Positions 10,478-19,120 of a DNA stretch of 64,000 nt are shown piece by piece. This DNA comes from Caldimonas tepidiphila. Lineage in GTDB: Bacteria; Pseudomonadota; Gammaproteobacteria; Burkholderiales; Burkholderiaceae_C. Below the pieces are notes generated by a model. It did no database searches. It was not told the origin of the DNA and saw nothing but the letters and a program-made list of their open reading frames with translations. The stretch is taken from positions 1 to 64,000 of the forward strand of contig NZ_QXMG01000021.1 in the NCBI RefSeq assembly GCF_003569765.1, read 5' to 3'. A program made the position numbers and the translations under genes. Position 1 is the stretch's first letter, and every line of letters begins with the position of its first letter.

Positions 10478-11431
10478 ATGTCAGTTTACAGCATGACCGG
10501 CTACGCGAGCGCCAGCTCGCAGGCCCTCGCCGCCGGCGCCGCCGCGCCCGCAGCCGAGCCCGGCAACGAGGCGGCAGCGCGCCCCGAGAACGGTGCGCGC
10601 AGCGCCGTCACGGTCGAGCTGCGCTCGGTCAACAGCCGCTTCCTGGACCTCGCCTTCCGCATGCCGGACGAGCTGCGCGCGCTCGAGCCCGCGCTGCGCG
10701 AGCTGCTGACCGCCCGGCTGCGCCGCGGCAAGGTCGAGCTGCGCCTGAACGCCGCGCGCGAGCACGACGGGGCGCTGCCGCAGCCGCAGGCCGAGCAGCT
10801 CAACCGGCTCGCGCGGCTCGAAGGCTCGGTGCAGAACTGGCTGCCCAAGGCCCAGCCGCTGTCGGTGCACGAGGCGCTGCTGTGGTGCAAGGGCAGCGCG
10901 CCGGCCGAGCGGCTCGACGAGGCGGCGATCGCCGCGACGCGCCAATGCCTCGACGGGCTGATGGAGTCGCGCGAGCGCGAGGGCCGGCGCCTGGTGCAGA
11001 TCCTGATGGAGCGCGTCGCGCGGCTGCGCGAGCTCGCCGTGCAGGCCGAGCCGCTGGTGCCGCAGGTGGTCGAGCGCCAGCAGCAGCGCTTCCTCGAGCG
11101 CTGGCAGCAGGCGCTCGACAGCGCGGGCGCGGCGCAGGCGATGAGCGCCGAGGCGCTGCGCGAGCGCGCGCTGTCGGAAGCCGCGTCCTACGCGCTGCGC
11201 ATCGACGTGGCCGAGGAGCTCGCGCGGCTGCGCGCGCACCTCGACGAGATCGAACGGCTGCTGCAGAAGGGCGGCGAGCTCGGCAAGCGGCTCGACTTCC
11301 TGATCCAGGAGCTGCACCGCGAGGCCAACACGCTCGGCTCGAAGTCCGCCGCGCTCGAGCTCACGCAGGTCTCGGTCGAGATGAAGGTCGCGATCGAGCA
11401 GATGCGCGAGCAGGTCCAGAACATCGAATAA
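10478..11431 (+). CDS. yicC: YicC/YloC family endoribonuclease
   Basis: A 317-residue protein of the YicC family, whose E. coli member is an endoribonuclease linked to degradation of the small RNA RyhB. The N-terminal [10 protein letters not shown] start and the C-terminal [19 protein letters not shown] block are the two family signatures. An Ala/Pro-rich insertion of about 25 residues (about residues 15-40) separates the first strand from [18 protein letters not shown]. It begins a plus-strand run with gmk, rpoZ and spoT; gmk follows after 11 bases. Confidence 0.92.
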   Translation: MSVYSMTGYASASSQALAAGAAAPAAEPGNEAAARPENGARSAVTVELRSVNSRFLDLAFRMPDELRALEPALRELLTARLRRGKVELRLNAAREHDGALPQPQAEQLNRLARLEGSVQNWLPKAQPLSVHEALLWCKGSAPAERLDEAAIAATRQCLDGLMESREREGRRLVQILMERVARLRELAVQAEPLVPQVVERQQQRFLERWQQALDSAGAAQAMSAEALRERALSEAASYALRIDVAEELARLRAHLDEIERLLQKGGELGKRLDFLIQELHREANTLGSKSAALELTQVSVEMKVAIEQMREQVQNIE

Positions 11432-11442
11432 GGCGCGCCGAC

Positions 11443-12063
11443 ATGGAATATCCCGGCAATCTCTTCGTCGTCGCCGCCCCGAGCGGCGCCGGCAAGTCCA
11501 GCCTCGTGAAGGCGCTGCTCGAGCTCGACGCGCGGCTGATGGTCTCGGTGTCGCACACCACCCGCGCGCCGCGCGGCCAGGAGCAGCACGGCCGCGAGTA
11601 CCTGTTCACGTCCCAGGAGGAGTTCCGCGCGATGGTCGAGCGCGGCGACTTCTTCGAGTGGGCCGAGGTGCACGGCAACCTCTACGGCACCTCGCGCGCG
11701 GCGATCGAGTCGCGCATGGCCGCCGGCGAGGACGTGGTGCTCGAGATCGACTGGCAGGGCGCGCTGCAGATCAAGCAGCTGTTCCCGAACGCGATCCTGA
11801 TCTTCATCCTGCCGCCGAGCTACGAGGAGCTGCTGCAGCGCCTGCAGCGCCGCGGCGAGGACGGGCCCGAGGTCATCAAGGAGCGCATGGCCAACGCGCG
11901 CCACGAGGTGGCGCAGGCCCGGCACTTCGACTTCGTTATAATCAACGCCCTCTTCGAGACGGCGCTGTTCGACCTGAAGGCGATCGTGCACGCGCAGCGG
12001 CTCAAGTACGCCGCGCAGCGGCGCACCAAGAAGGTCGTCTTCGACGCGCTCGAGCTCACCTGA
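11443..12063 (+). CDS. gmk: Guanylate kinase
   Basis: A 206-residue enzyme that phosphorylates GMP to GDP with ATP. The P-loop APSGAGKSS spans residues 12-20. The GMP-binding region includes [19 protein letters not shown], and the lid region is near residues 130-150. It is full length. It lies between yicC and rpoZ-spoT, coupling the guanine nucleotide supply to (p)ppGpp genes as in many proteobacteria. An unusual TATAAT with rare codons lies inside the gene at 11937-11942. Confidence 0.97.
   Translation: MEYPGNLFVVAAPSGAGKSSLVKALLELDARLMVSVSHTTRAPRGQEQHGREYLFTSQEEFRAMVERGDFFEWAEVHGNLYGTSRAAIESRMAAGEDVVLEIDWQGALQIKQLFPNAILIFILPPSYEELLQRLQRRGEDGPEVIKERMANARHEVAQARHFDFVIINALFETALFDLKAIVHAQRLKYAAQRRTKKVVFDALELT
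11937..11942 (+). promoter_or_regulatory. Candidate -10 element inside gmk for rpoZ-spoT
   Basis: A perfect TATAAT lies about 165 bp before the rpoZ start. It is encoded by the codons GTT ATA ATC; GTT and especially ATA are very rare in the surrounding genes, where GTC and ATC dominate. No good -35 hexamer is visible 16-18 bases upstream, so activity is unproven. Confidence 0.4.
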
Positions 12064-12108
12064 AACGTTTTCTGTCGCGCTGCCCCGCGCAGCGCTGGAG
12101 TTGATTCC

Positions 12109-12312
12109 ATGGCCCGCATCACTGTCGAAGACTGCCTGCAGAAGATCCCGAACCGCTTCCAGCTCGTGCTCGCCGCGACCTACCGCGCGCGCATGCTGAG
12201 CCAGGGCCACACGCCGAAGATCGAGAGCAAGAACAAGCCCGGCGTGACCGCGCTGCGCGAGATCGCCGCCGGCCAGGTCGGCGTCGAGATGCTGCGCAAG
12301 GTCCCGACCTGA
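12109..12312 (+). CDS. rpoZ: RNA polymerase omega subunit
   Basis: A 67-residue omega subunit, full length for betaproteobacteria. It begins [21 protein letters not shown] and contains the conserved AATYRARML helix and [14 protein letters not shown] segment. Omega assists assembly of the beta' subunit and forms part of the ppGpp binding site 1 on RNA polymerase, which makes its position directly before the (p)ppGpp synthase/hydrolase gene functionally apt. Confidence 0.97.
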   Translation: MARITVEDCLQKIPNRFQLVLAATYRARMLSQGHTPKIESKNKPGVTALREIAAGQVGVEMLRKVPT

Positions 12313-12369
12313 CGTTCCCCGCGGCCTGAAGGCCTGCCCGGGCGCCCCGTCGGCGCGCCCGCCCCACCC

Positions 12370-12395
12370 CGCGCCCGAACCTCGATTCGGGCGCG
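12370..12395 (+). terminator. Hairpin between rpoZ and spoT
   Basis: A perfect ten-base stem (12370-12379 with 12386-12395) and six-base loop. It is followed by CCCGTTTA rather than a long T-run, so it may be a weak terminator or an mRNA-stabilising structure that lowers read-through from rpoZ into spoT. Confidence 0.45.
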
Positions 12396-12450
12396 CCCGT
12401 TTAGGGCGCCCTCGGCCTAGGGCCTTTGCAATCCAAGCTAAAGTTGCCCG

Positions 12451-14721
12451 ATGGGTCTGCAAGCCGCTCCTCCCCACGCGACACCGAAGCACCCGCCACC
12501 CGAGCCGGGTGACCACGGCGCGCGCGACGCCGCGAGCGCCTCCTTCGCGGCGCTGACGCACAAGCTCGACTACCTCGATCCCGCCGACATCCGGCGCGTG
12601 CGCGACGCCTACCGCTTCGCCGACGAGGCCCACCTCGGCCAGTTCCGCGCCAGCGGCGAGCCCTACATCACGCACCCGATCGCGGTCGCCGGCCTGTGCG
12701 CCGACTGGAAGCTCGACGCGCAGGCGATCATGGCCGCGCTGATGCACGACGCGATGGAGGACTGCGGCGTCACGAAGACCGAGCTGGTCGAGCGCTTCGG
12801 CGTCGCCACCGCCGAGCTGGTCGACGGCCTGACCAAGCTCGACAAGCTGCAGTTCTCGACCCGCGAGGAGTCGCAGGCCGAATCCTTCCGCAAGATGCTG
12901 CTGGCGATGGCGCGCGACGTGCGCGTCATCCTGATCAAGCTCGCGGACCGGCTGCACAACATGCGCACGATGGAGGCGATGGCGGCCCCGAAGCGCGCCC
13001 GCATCGCCCGCGAGACGCTCGACATCTACGCGCCGATCGCGCACCGGCTCGGCCTCAACCGCATCTACCGCGAGCTGCAGGAGCTGAGCTTCCAGCACCT
13101 GCTGCCCTGGCGCTTCGCGGCGCTGACGAAGGCCGTGCAGCGCGCGCGCGGCTACCGGCGCGACCTGGTGGACCGCATCCGCGCCGACGTCGAGCGCGCC
13201 TTCGCCGAGGCCGGCATCTCGGTGCAGGTCTGGGGCCGCGAGAAGACGGTGTTCTCGATCTACGCGAAGATGCGCGAGAAGCACCTGTCCTTCGCGCAGG
13301 TCAACGACATCTTCGGCTTCCGCATCGTGGTCTCGACGCTGCCCGAGTGCTACCTCGCGCTCGGCGTGCTGCACCAGATGTACAAGCCGATGCCGGGGCG
13401 CTTCAAGGACTACATCGCCATCCCGAAGGCCAACGGCTACCAGTCGCTGCACACCACGCTCGTGAGCCCGCTCGGCACGCCGGTGGAGTTCCAGGTCCGC
13501 ACCGAGCCGATGCACGTCGTCGCCGAAACCGGCATCGCGGCGCACTGGCTCTACAAGGTGCAGGGCGCGGACACCGGCGACGCGCAGCGCATCGGCACCG
13601 TGGGCCTGCAGTCGCTGATCGACATCCAGGACGAGACGCGCGACGCGGCCGAGTTCCTCGAGCACGTCAAGGTCGACCTGTTTCCGGACGCGGTCTACGT
13701 CTTCACGCCCAAGTCCAAGATCCTCGCGCTGCCGAAGGGGGCGACACCTGTGGACTTCGCCTACGCGATCCACTCCGACGTCGGCGACCGCTGCGTCGCG
13801 GCCAAGGTCAACGGCGAGCAGGTGGCGCTGCGCACCGAGCTGCGCAGCGGCGACGTGGTCGAGATCATCACCGCGCCGGTGTCGCGCCCGAACCCCGCGT
13901 GGCTGAACTTCGTGCGCACCGGCCGCGCGCGCTCGCGCATCCGGCACTACCTGAAGAACGTCACGCAGGAGGAGTCGGCCGAGCTCGGCGCCAAGCTGCT
14001 CGCGCAGGCGATGCGCGCCGAGGGCCTGGAGCCGCCGCCGGGCGACGAGAGCGGCAGCGGCAGCGCGGCGGCGCAGTGGCAGGCGCTGATCCGCTGGAGC
14101 GGCAACCGCAGCCGGCGCGAGCTGCTGATCGACATCGGCCTGGGCAAGAAGATCGCGACCATCGTCGCCAAGCGCCTCGCCAAGCTGCTGGCCGAGGCCG
14201 GCGCAAAGCCGAACGCGGTGACGATGTCGATGAACCGCTACCTCGCCGACGACAGCTCGCCCTCGCACGCGATGGTGACGATCGACGGCTCGGAAGGCGC
14301 GACGGTGCAGATGGCGCACTGCTGCCGCCCGATCCCGGGCGACGGCATCGTCGGCTACCTCGGCCGCGGCGAGGGGCTGGTCGTGCACACCGGCGAATGC
14401 CAGACCGGCAAGCGCCTGTTCCAGCGCGACAGCGAGCGCTGGATCCCGGTGGAGTGGGCCGAGGAGCCGCAGCGGGGCTTCGAGACCGGCGTCACCGTGC
14501 TCGCGCACAGCAGCAAGGGCGCGGTCGCGAAGGTCGCGTCCGCGGTCAGCCAGGCCGAGGCCGACATCACGCACATCGACATGGCGCACGAGCCGGGCCA
14601 CTCGACGATGGAGTTGCGCCTCGTGATCACGGTGCGCGACCGCCAGCACCTCGCCGACGTGCTGCGCACGCTGCGCCGCTCGTCCACCGTGCTGAAGGCC
14701 GCGCGCGCCAAGCCGACCTGA
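12451..14721 (+). CDS. spoT: Bifunctional (p)ppGpp synthase/hydrolase
   Basis: A 756-residue RSH protein that makes and degrades the stringent-response alarmone. The HD hydrolase domain has His99-Asp100 and Glu103-Asp104 (HDAMED) and the KLADRLHNMRTM helix, so hydrolase activity should be intact. The synthetase domain starts GREKTVFSIYAKM and keeps FGFRIVV, GRFKDYIAIPKANGYQSLH and PVEFQVRTEPMH with the catalytic Glu. TGS (YVFTPKSKILALPKGATPV) and a C-terminal ACT domain follow. The first 30 residues are a variable extension and no ribosome site is obvious at the ATG. It converges with greB. Confidence 0.96.
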   Translation: MGLQAAPPHATPKHPPPEPGDHGARDAASASFAALTHKLDYLDPADIRRVRDAYRFADEAHLGQFRASGEPYITHPIAVAGLCADWKLDAQAIMAALMHDAMEDCGVTKTELVERFGVATAELVDGLTKLDKLQFSTREESQAESFRKMLLAMARDVRVILIKLADRLHNMRTMEAMAAPKRARIARETLDIYAPIAHRLGLNRIYRELQELSFQHLLPWRFAALTKAVQRARGYRRDLVDRIRADVERAFAEAGISVQVWGREKTVFSIYAKMREKHLSFAQVNDIFGFRIVVSTLPECYLALGVLHQMYKPMPGRFKDYIAIPKANGYQSLHTTLVSPLGTPVEFQVRTEPMHVVAETGIAAHWLYKVQGADTGDAQRIGTVGLQSLIDIQDETRDAAEFLEHVKVDLFPDAVYVFTPKSKILALPKGATPVDFAYAIHSDVGDRCVAAKVNGEQVALRTELRSGDVVEIITAPVSRPNPAWLNFVRTGRARSRIRHYLKNVTQEESAELGAKLLAQAMRAEGLEPPPGDESGSGSAAAQWQALIRWSGNRSRRELLIDIGLGKKIATIVAKRLAKLLAEAGAKPNAVTMSMNRYLADDSSPSHAMVTIDGSEGATVQMAHCCRPIPGDGIVGYLGRGEGLVVHTGECQTGKRLFQRDSERWIPVEWAEEPQRGFETGVTVLAHSSKGAVAKVASAVSQAEADITHIDMAHEPGHSTMELRLVITVRDRQHLADVLRTLRRSSTVLKAARAKPT

Positions 14722-14751
14722 GCGGTCCGCCCCCTGGCGGCGCGGCGGAGC

Positions 14752-15318
14752 TCAGTCGCGCTGCGGCGCCGGGTAGCGCACCTCGATCACCTCCAGCCGC
14801 TCGGGGCCGCCCGGCGTCATCAGCTGCACCTCGTCGCCCTCGCGCGCCTTGAGCAGCGCGCGCGCGATCGGCGCGACCCAGCTCACCTCGCCCTGCAGGG
14901 CGTCCACCTCGTCCACGCCCTTGATCGTGATCGTGCGCTCCTCGCCGCGGCTGTTGGCGTAGGTGACCGTGGCACCGAAGAAGACCTGGTCCGATCCATG
15001 GTGTGCCGACGGATCGGCCACCTCGGCGATGTCGAGCCGCTTGGTCAGGAAGCGGATGCGCCGGTCGATCTCGCGCAGCCGCTTCTTGCCGTAGAGGTAG
15101 TCGCCGTTCTCGGAGCGGTCGCCGTTGGACGCCGCCCACGAGACGATCTCGACCACCTTCGGCCGCTCGACGTCGATCAGCGCGAGCAGCTCCTCGCGCA
15201 GGCGCCGGTAGCCCTGCGGGGTGATGTAGTTCTTGCTGCCGGAGGGCAGCGGCGCCGCGGCGATGTCGTCATCCTCGTCGTCCGGGGCGTCTGTTTCGCG
15301 GGTGAATGCCTTGCTCAT
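14752..15318 (-). CDS. greB: GreB transcript cleavage factor
   Basis: A 188-residue factor that inserts a coiled coil into the RNA polymerase secondary channel and rescues backtracked complexes. After an acidic N-terminal extension of about 28 residues come YITPQGYRRLREELLAL and the coiled-coil tip with SENGDYLYGKKRLREIDRRI, where the acidic residues act in cleavage. The C-terminal FKBP-like domain contains the FFGATVTYAN strand. The YGKKRLREIDRRIRFLTKRL helix fits GreB better than GreA. It converges with spoT, 30 bp away. Confidence 0.93.
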   Translation of the reverse strand: MSKAFTRETDAPDDEDDDIAAAPLPSGSKNYITPQGYRRLREELLALIDVERPKVVEIVSWAASNGDRSENGDYLYGKKRLREIDRRIRFLTKRLDIAEVADPSAHHGSDQVFFGATVTYANSRGEERTITIKGVDEVDALQGEVSWVAPIARALLKAREGDEVQLMTPGGPERLEVIEVRYPAPQRD

Positions 15319-15350
15319 GCGTGGATTCTGGCACCGGTGCGCCGGCCGTT

Positions 15351-16277
15351 TCAGCCCCCGCCCCCCGGGCGGCGCCGCGGCAGCCGGTTGTGGATCGCGG
15401 TGGCGGCGATCGCCGCCTGACCGGTGGCCACCGCGAGCTGGCTGAGGCTCGCCACCACGTCGCCGGCCGCGTAGAGCCCCTCGATCTGCGTCTGCAGGTG
15501 GTCGTCCACCTGCAGGCAGCCCTGGTCGTCGGCCGCCGCGCCGAGCCCGAGCGCCAGGTTCGAGCGCACGCGCGTGCCGAGCGCGCTGTAGACCACGTCG
15601 TAGGACTCCTCGGAGCCGCCGTCGCGGCGCATCAGCACGCGGCTGCCCGGCAGCGCGCAGAGCTCGAGCACCGGGCCGGGCAGGATCCGCACGCCGCGCG
15701 CGGCGAGCTCGGCGTGCAGCGCCTCGTCCACCTCGTCCGGGTCGCTGTGGATCACCAGCGTCAGGTCGGACGTGAAGTTGCTGATGAAGAGCGCCTCGCG
15801 CGCCCCGTGCGCGCCGCCGCCGATGACGCCGACGCGGCGGTCGGTGTACTCGTAGCCGTCGCAGATCGGGCACTGCCGCATCAGGCCCTGCTGACGCAGC
15901 GCCTCGCTGCCCGGCACGGGCGGCGCGCGATCCACCACACCGGTGGCGAGCAGCACGGTGCGCGTGCGCTGCGGCCGGCCGTCGAGGTCGGCCTCGAAGC
16001 CGCCGCCCTCGAGGCGCTGCAGCCCGGTGACCGTCACCGGACGCACCTCGCCGCCGTGCTGCGTCACCTGCTCGCGCAGCCGCGCCAGCAGCTCGGTGCC
16101 GACGATGCCGTCCGGAAAGCCCGGGTAGTTGTGCGTGCGCGGAATCCAGGCGGCGCGGCTGTGGCCGGCGTCGCAGACCAGCACGTGCCGGTGGAAGCGG
16201 CGCAGGTAGAGCGCGGCGGTCAGGCCGGCCGGGCCACCGCCGATCACCAGGCAATCGAGAAACTCGGGATCGGACAT
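15351..16277 (-). CDS. Thioredoxin-reductase-like FAD/NAD(P) oxidoreductase
   Basis: A 308-residue two-domain flavoprotein. Residues 11-30 (VIGGGPAGLTAALYLRR) bind FAD, Cys136 and Cys139 form the redox pair CPICDG (CATCDG in classical TrxR), the second dinucleotide fold starts GVIGGGAHGAREA, and the C-terminus has GLYAAGDVV. The full motif set suggests a disulfide reductase, but the altered CPIC and the absence of a neighbouring thioredoxin leave the partner unknown. ATG 16277 is chosen; ATG 16283 is two codons upstream and equally possible, since AGGAG lies 4 or 10 bases before them respectively. Confidence 0.85.
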   Translation of the reverse strand: MSDPEFLDCLVIGGGPAGLTAALYLRRFHRHVLVCDAGHSRAAWIPRTHNYPGFPDGIVGTELLARLREQVTQHGGEVRPVTVTGLQRLEGGGFEADLDGRPQRTRTVLLATGVVDRAPPVPGSEALRQQGLMRQCPICDGYEYTDRRVGVIGGGAHGAREALFISNFTSDLTLVIHSDPDEVDEALHAELAARGVRILPGPVLELCALPGSRVLMRRDGGSEESYDVVYSALGTRVRSNLALGLGAAADDQGCLQVDDHLQTQIEGLYAAGDVVASLSQLAVATGQAAIAATAIHNRLPRRRPGGGG

Positions 16278-16417
16278 GTGCATCGTGCTCCTGCGGCAGC
16301 CGGGCCGCGCCCGCTCCCCGTGCAAGGCGGGTGCCCGCCTTGAGACAGCTCAGATGCCCGCTGCGGCGGCAGCTCGGCGTCGCGCTCGCGCATGCACAAT
16401 GGCCGCCCGAGAAAAGG

Positions 16418-16436
16418 CGGCGCCTTCGAGGCGCCG
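16418..16436 (+). promoter_or_regulatory. Stem-loop just upstream of the TonB receptor ribosome site
   Basis: A seven-base GC stem (16418-16424 with 16430-16436) with loop TTCGA, ending about ten bases before the AAAAAGGAG ribosome site of the receptor. It could influence translation of the outer-membrane receptor. No known riboswitch consensus was recognised. Confidence 0.3.
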
Positions 16437-16457
16437 GCCCAGAAAAAGGAGACCCTG

Positions 16458-18599
16458 ATGCAACGCCCTGCCCTGCCGGCCCGCCGCCGGACCTCCCTGC
16501 CCTGCCCTCGCCGGCTGCCGGCCCTCGCCGCGGCGCTCGCCACCGCCGCCGCCCCGGCATTCGCGCAGGCCCCGGCGGGCGAGGAGCTCGAGCCGGTCGT
16601 CGTCAGCGCGAGCCGCCAGCAGCAGCGGCTGTTCGACACGCCCGCGGGCATCGACGCGGTCGACGTCGAGGCGCTGCGGCGCGACCGTCCGCTCGCCAGC
16701 CTGTCGGAGCTGCTGCTGACGGTGCCGGGGCTGACGGTGCGCGAGCGCCACAACCAGGCGCAGGACCTGCAGCTGTCGATCCGCGGCTTCGGCAGCCGCG
16801 CCACCTTCGGCGTGCGCGGCGTGCGACTGCTGGTGGACGGCATCCCGGCGAGCATGCCCGACGGCCAGGGCCAGACCTCGACCGCGCAGCTGCGCACCGC
16901 GCAGCGCGTCGAGGTGCTGCGCGGCCCGGTCGCACAGCTCTACGGCAACGCGGCCGGCGGCGTCGTGTCGGTGTTCACCGCCGACCCGCCCGCCGTGGAC
17001 GCGGGCGTGCGCAGCGAGCTGTCGGGCGGCATCGGCGAGGACGGCCAGCGCCAGCTCGGCCTGCGCACGACGGCCGGCGACCGCAGCCTCGGCGCGGTGC
17101 TCGGCCTGTCGGCCGACGAGAGCGAGGGCTTCCGGCCGCACAGCGAGATGCGGCGCCGCCACCTGAACGCGAAGGTGGTGGCGCAGCCGGCGAGCGGGCT
17201 GAAGCTCACCGGCGTGCTCAACAGCCTGAACCTGAAGGCGCAGGACCCGCTTGGGCTGACGCGGGCGCAGTTCGACGCGAACCCGGACCAGACCACGCGC
17301 GAGGCGGGAGATTACGACACCCGCAAGCCGCTCGAGCAGCACCAGCTCGGCCTCGTCGCCGAGTACCGGCCCGGCGATCGCGACACGCTGAGCGCGCGCC
17401 TGTACGGCGGACACCGCCTGGTGCGGCAGACGCTGAGCATCCCGCCCAGCGCCGCACCGGTCACCCGCGGCGCCGGCGGCGTCGTCGATCTCGACCGCGA
17501 GTACGGCGGCGCGGGCCTGCAGTGGAGCCGGTGCGGCGTCCGCGACAGCGGCCTGCCGTGGCGCCTGACGCTCGGCGTCGACATCGACCGCCAGACCGAC
17601 GAGCGGCTTGGCTACGACAACAACGGCGGCACGCAGGGCACGCTGCGGCGCGACGAGACCAACCGCGCCGGCAACGACGACGGCTACGCGCAGCTCGAAT
17701 GGGACGCGTCCGAGCGCGTGACGCTGACCGGCGGGCTGCGGACGAGCCGCGTGCGCCTGTCGGTCGCCGATCGCTACATCCGCGGCGTCAACGGCGACGA
17801 CAGCGGCGCCGCGCTGCACGAGCAGACGAGCCCGGTGCTCGGCGTGCTGTGGCGCGCGAGCGAGACGCTCAACGTCTACGCCAACGCCGGGCGCGGCTTC
17901 GAGACGCCGACGCTCACCGAGGTCGCCTACCGGCCGGACGGCAACGCGGGGCTGAACCTCGGGCTGCAGGCGGCGCGCAGCCGCCAGGTCGAGCTCGGCC
18001 TGCGAGGGCGCCAGGGCGGCGGCCTGTGGCAGGCAGCCTGGTTCGGCAGCCGCACGCGGCAGGAGATCGTGCCGGTCGACACGCGCAACGGCCGCTCGAG
18101 CTTCCAGAACGTCGACGAGGTCGAGCGCCGCGGCGTCGAGCTCGGCTGGCAGCGGCCGCTCGGCGGCGCCTGGCAGCTCGGCCTCGGCTACACCTGGCTC
18201 GACGCGAGCTTCGGCCAGTCCTTCACGCGCAGCGTCAACGGCAGCGCGACGACGGTTCCCGCCGGCAACCGCCTGCCCGGCATTCCGGAGCACAGCCTGG
18301 GGGCCGACCTGGGCTGGCGCTTCGCGCCCGGCCTCGCGATCGGCGCGGAAGTGCGGGCGGAAAGCCGCGTCGCGGTGGACGACCGCAACAGCGATCACGC
18401 CGCCGGCTATGCGGTCGCGCACCTGAAGCTCTCGGGGCAGCGCCGGCTCGCGGGGCAAGCGGTGCAGTGGTTCGTGCGCGCCGACAACGTGTTCGACCGC
18501 CGCTACGCCGGCTCGGTGATCGTCAACGACGGCAACGGCCGCTTCTTCGAGCCCGCGCCCGGCCGGCGCTGGTTCGCCGGCATGACGCTCGCGCTGTGA
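16458..18599 (+). CDS. TonB-dependent outer membrane receptor
   Basis: A 713-residue outer membrane transporter. The first 36 residues are a Sec signal peptide ending AFAQ. A TonB-box-like EPVVVSAS follows, then the plug domain (about 55-165) with LSIRGFGSRATFGVRGVRL and VDGIPASMPDGQGQ, then a 22-strand-type barrel to the C-terminus. The plug motif RGFGSRATFGVRG...DGIPASMPDGQGQ recalls the YncD/PqqU branch from memory, but the substrate cannot be set without a tree. The last residue is Leu instead of the usual aromatic. AAAAAGGAG precedes the ATG. No tonB-exbBD or periplasmic binding protein lies nearby. Confidence 0.9.
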   Translation: MQRPALPARRRTSLPCPRRLPALAAALATAAAPAFAQAPAGEELEPVVVSASRQQQRLFDTPAGIDAVDVEALRRDRPLASLSELLLTVPGLTVRERHNQAQDLQLSIRGFGSRATFGVRGVRLLVDGIPASMPDGQGQTSTAQLRTAQRVEVLRGPVAQLYGNAAGGVVSVFTADPPAVDAGVRSELSGGIGEDGQRQLGLRTTAGDRSLGAVLGLSADESEGFRPHSEMRRRHLNAKVVAQPASGLKLTGVLNSLNLKAQDPLGLTRAQFDANPDQTTREAGDYDTRKPLEQHQLGLVAEYRPGDRDTLSARLYGGHRLVRQTLSIPPSAAPVTRGAGGVVDLDREYGGAGLQWSRCGVRDSGLPWRLTLGVDIDRQTDERLGYDNNGGTQGTLRRDETNRAGNDDGYAQLEWDASERVTLTGGLRTSRVRLSVADRYIRGVNGDDSGAALHEQTSPVLGVLWRASETLNVYANAGRGFETPTLTEVAYRPDGNAGLNLGLQAARSRQVELGLRGRQGGGLWQAAWFGSRTRQEIVPVDTRNGRSSFQNVDEVERRGVELGWQRPLGGAWQLGLGYTWLDASFGQSFTRSVNGSATTVPAGNRLPGIPEHSLGADLGWRFAPGLAIGAEVRAESRVAVDDRNSDHAAGYAVAHLKLSGQRRLAGQAVQWFVRADNVFDRRYAGSVIVNDGNGRFFEPAPGRRWFAGMTLAL

Positions 18600-18670
18600 G
18601 CCGGCGCGGGGGCACACGCATCCTTGCGCCCCGCCCCCGCCTTCCTCGCGGCTGCCGGGCCGCCCAAAGC

Positions 18671-18704
18671 AAAAAGGGCTGACTTCCGAAGAAATCAGCC
18701 CTTT
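18671..18704 (-). terminator. Intrinsic terminator of tRNA-Arg copy 1 (also faces the TonB receptor)
   Basis: A ten-base stem (18673-18682 with 18695-18704). On the minus strand it is followed by a T-tract, giving a classic rho-independent terminator for the tRNA. On the plus strand it is followed by TTTGCTTTC, so it can also stop transcription from the TonB receptor gene that ends at 18599. Confidence 0.85.
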
Positions 18705-18710
18705 GCTTTC

Positions 18711-18787
18711 TGGTGCGGCGGGCAGGATTCGAACCCACGCCCCCTTGGTTCGTAGCCAAGTACTCTATCCAACTGAGCTACAGCCGC
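18711..18787 (-). tRNA. tRNA-Arg (anticodon ACG), diverged copy
   Basis: A 77-base tRNA with CCA encoded. The anticodon arm is CTTGG-CTACGAA-CCAAG, so the anticodon is ACG (inosine at the wobble position after TadA editing) and it reads CGN Arg codons. Compared with the copy at 19034-19110, position 47 is G instead of T and position 67 is C instead of A. The second change breaks the T6-A67 pair of the acceptor stem, leaving a T6/C67 mismatch. The gene keeps a promoter and terminator, so it may still be expressed, but processing or charging could be impaired. Confidence 0.92.
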
Positions 18788-18797
18788 CGAGAAAGAG

Positions 18798-18825
18798 ACT
18801 ATAACACGAATTCGGGCCGCCGCAA
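18798..18825 (-). promoter_or_regulatory. Promoter of tRNA-Arg copy 1
   Basis: Minus-strand -10 TATAGT (18803-18798) and a candidate -35 TTGCGG (18825-18820) with a 16-base spacer. The -10 lies about ten bases before the mature tRNA 5' end and is conserved in the other copy. Confidence 0.6.
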
Positions 18826-18993
18826 TAGATTCTGCAATCTTTCGAGAATCCGGCCATCTCCGGATCATTGCCGACCTTGGTGGGGCAGCCGGCTTGTTCC
18901 TCAAGGGGACCTGCGCTAGAAGCAGCCCTGCCCTCCGATGCGTCGCCCCCGCAAACGCCTGCCCCCCCCCTGCAACACTGGAGTGAAAAAAGC

Positions 18994-19027
18994 AAAAAGG
19001 GCTGACTTCCGAAGAAATCAGCCCTTT
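18994..19027 (-). terminator. Intrinsic terminator of tRNA-Arg copy 2
   Basis: Identical to the terminator of copy 1: a ten-base stem capped by a purine-rich loop and, on the minus strand, followed by a T-tract. It separates the two tRNA transcription units, so each tRNA is transcribed from its own promoter. Confidence 0.85.
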
Positions 19028-19033
19028 GCTTTC

Positions 19034-19110
19034 TGGTGCGGCTGGCAGGATTCGAACCCACGACCCCTTGGTTCGTAGCCAAGTACTCTATCCAACTGAG
19101 CTACAGCCGC
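19034..19110 (-). tRNA. tRNA-Arg (anticodon ACG), standard copy
   Basis: A 77-base tRNA with encoded CCA. The acceptor stem GCGGCTG/CAGCCGC is fully paired, the D-arm contains AGCTCAGTTGGATAGAG, the anticodon loop is CTACGAA (anticodon ACG), and the T-loop is TTCGAAT. It lies between hemY and the diverged second copy, with its own promoter and terminator. Confidence 0.97.
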
Positions 19111-19120
19111 CGAGAAAGAA

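Larger units (their letters stand above)
18666..18808. repeat. 143-bp tandem duplication, copy 1 (tRNA-Arg unit)
   Basis: This segment matches 18989-19131 at all but three positions and contains a terminator, a tRNA-Arg gene and its -10 element on the minus strand. The units are offset by 323 bp, with unrelated sequence between them. Two of the three differences fall inside the tRNA. Confidence 0.95.

Noticed and set aside
12400-12450. Promoter directly before spoT with TAAAGT as -10
   Set aside because: TAAAGT (12437-12442) has no acceptable -35 at 16-18 bases and would give a start site at the ATG; not enough support to list.
11188-14649. A very long open frame on the minus strand across gmk, rpoZ and spoT
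   Set aside because: It is antisense to three certain genes and its translation is Arg/Ala/Asp/His-rich with no domain; such frames arise because GC-rich codons rarely create stops on the opposite strand.
18809-18988. Small gene between the two tRNA-Arg units
   Set aside because: Short frames exist but none has a ribosome site or similarity to a known protein; the sequence appears to be plain spacer.
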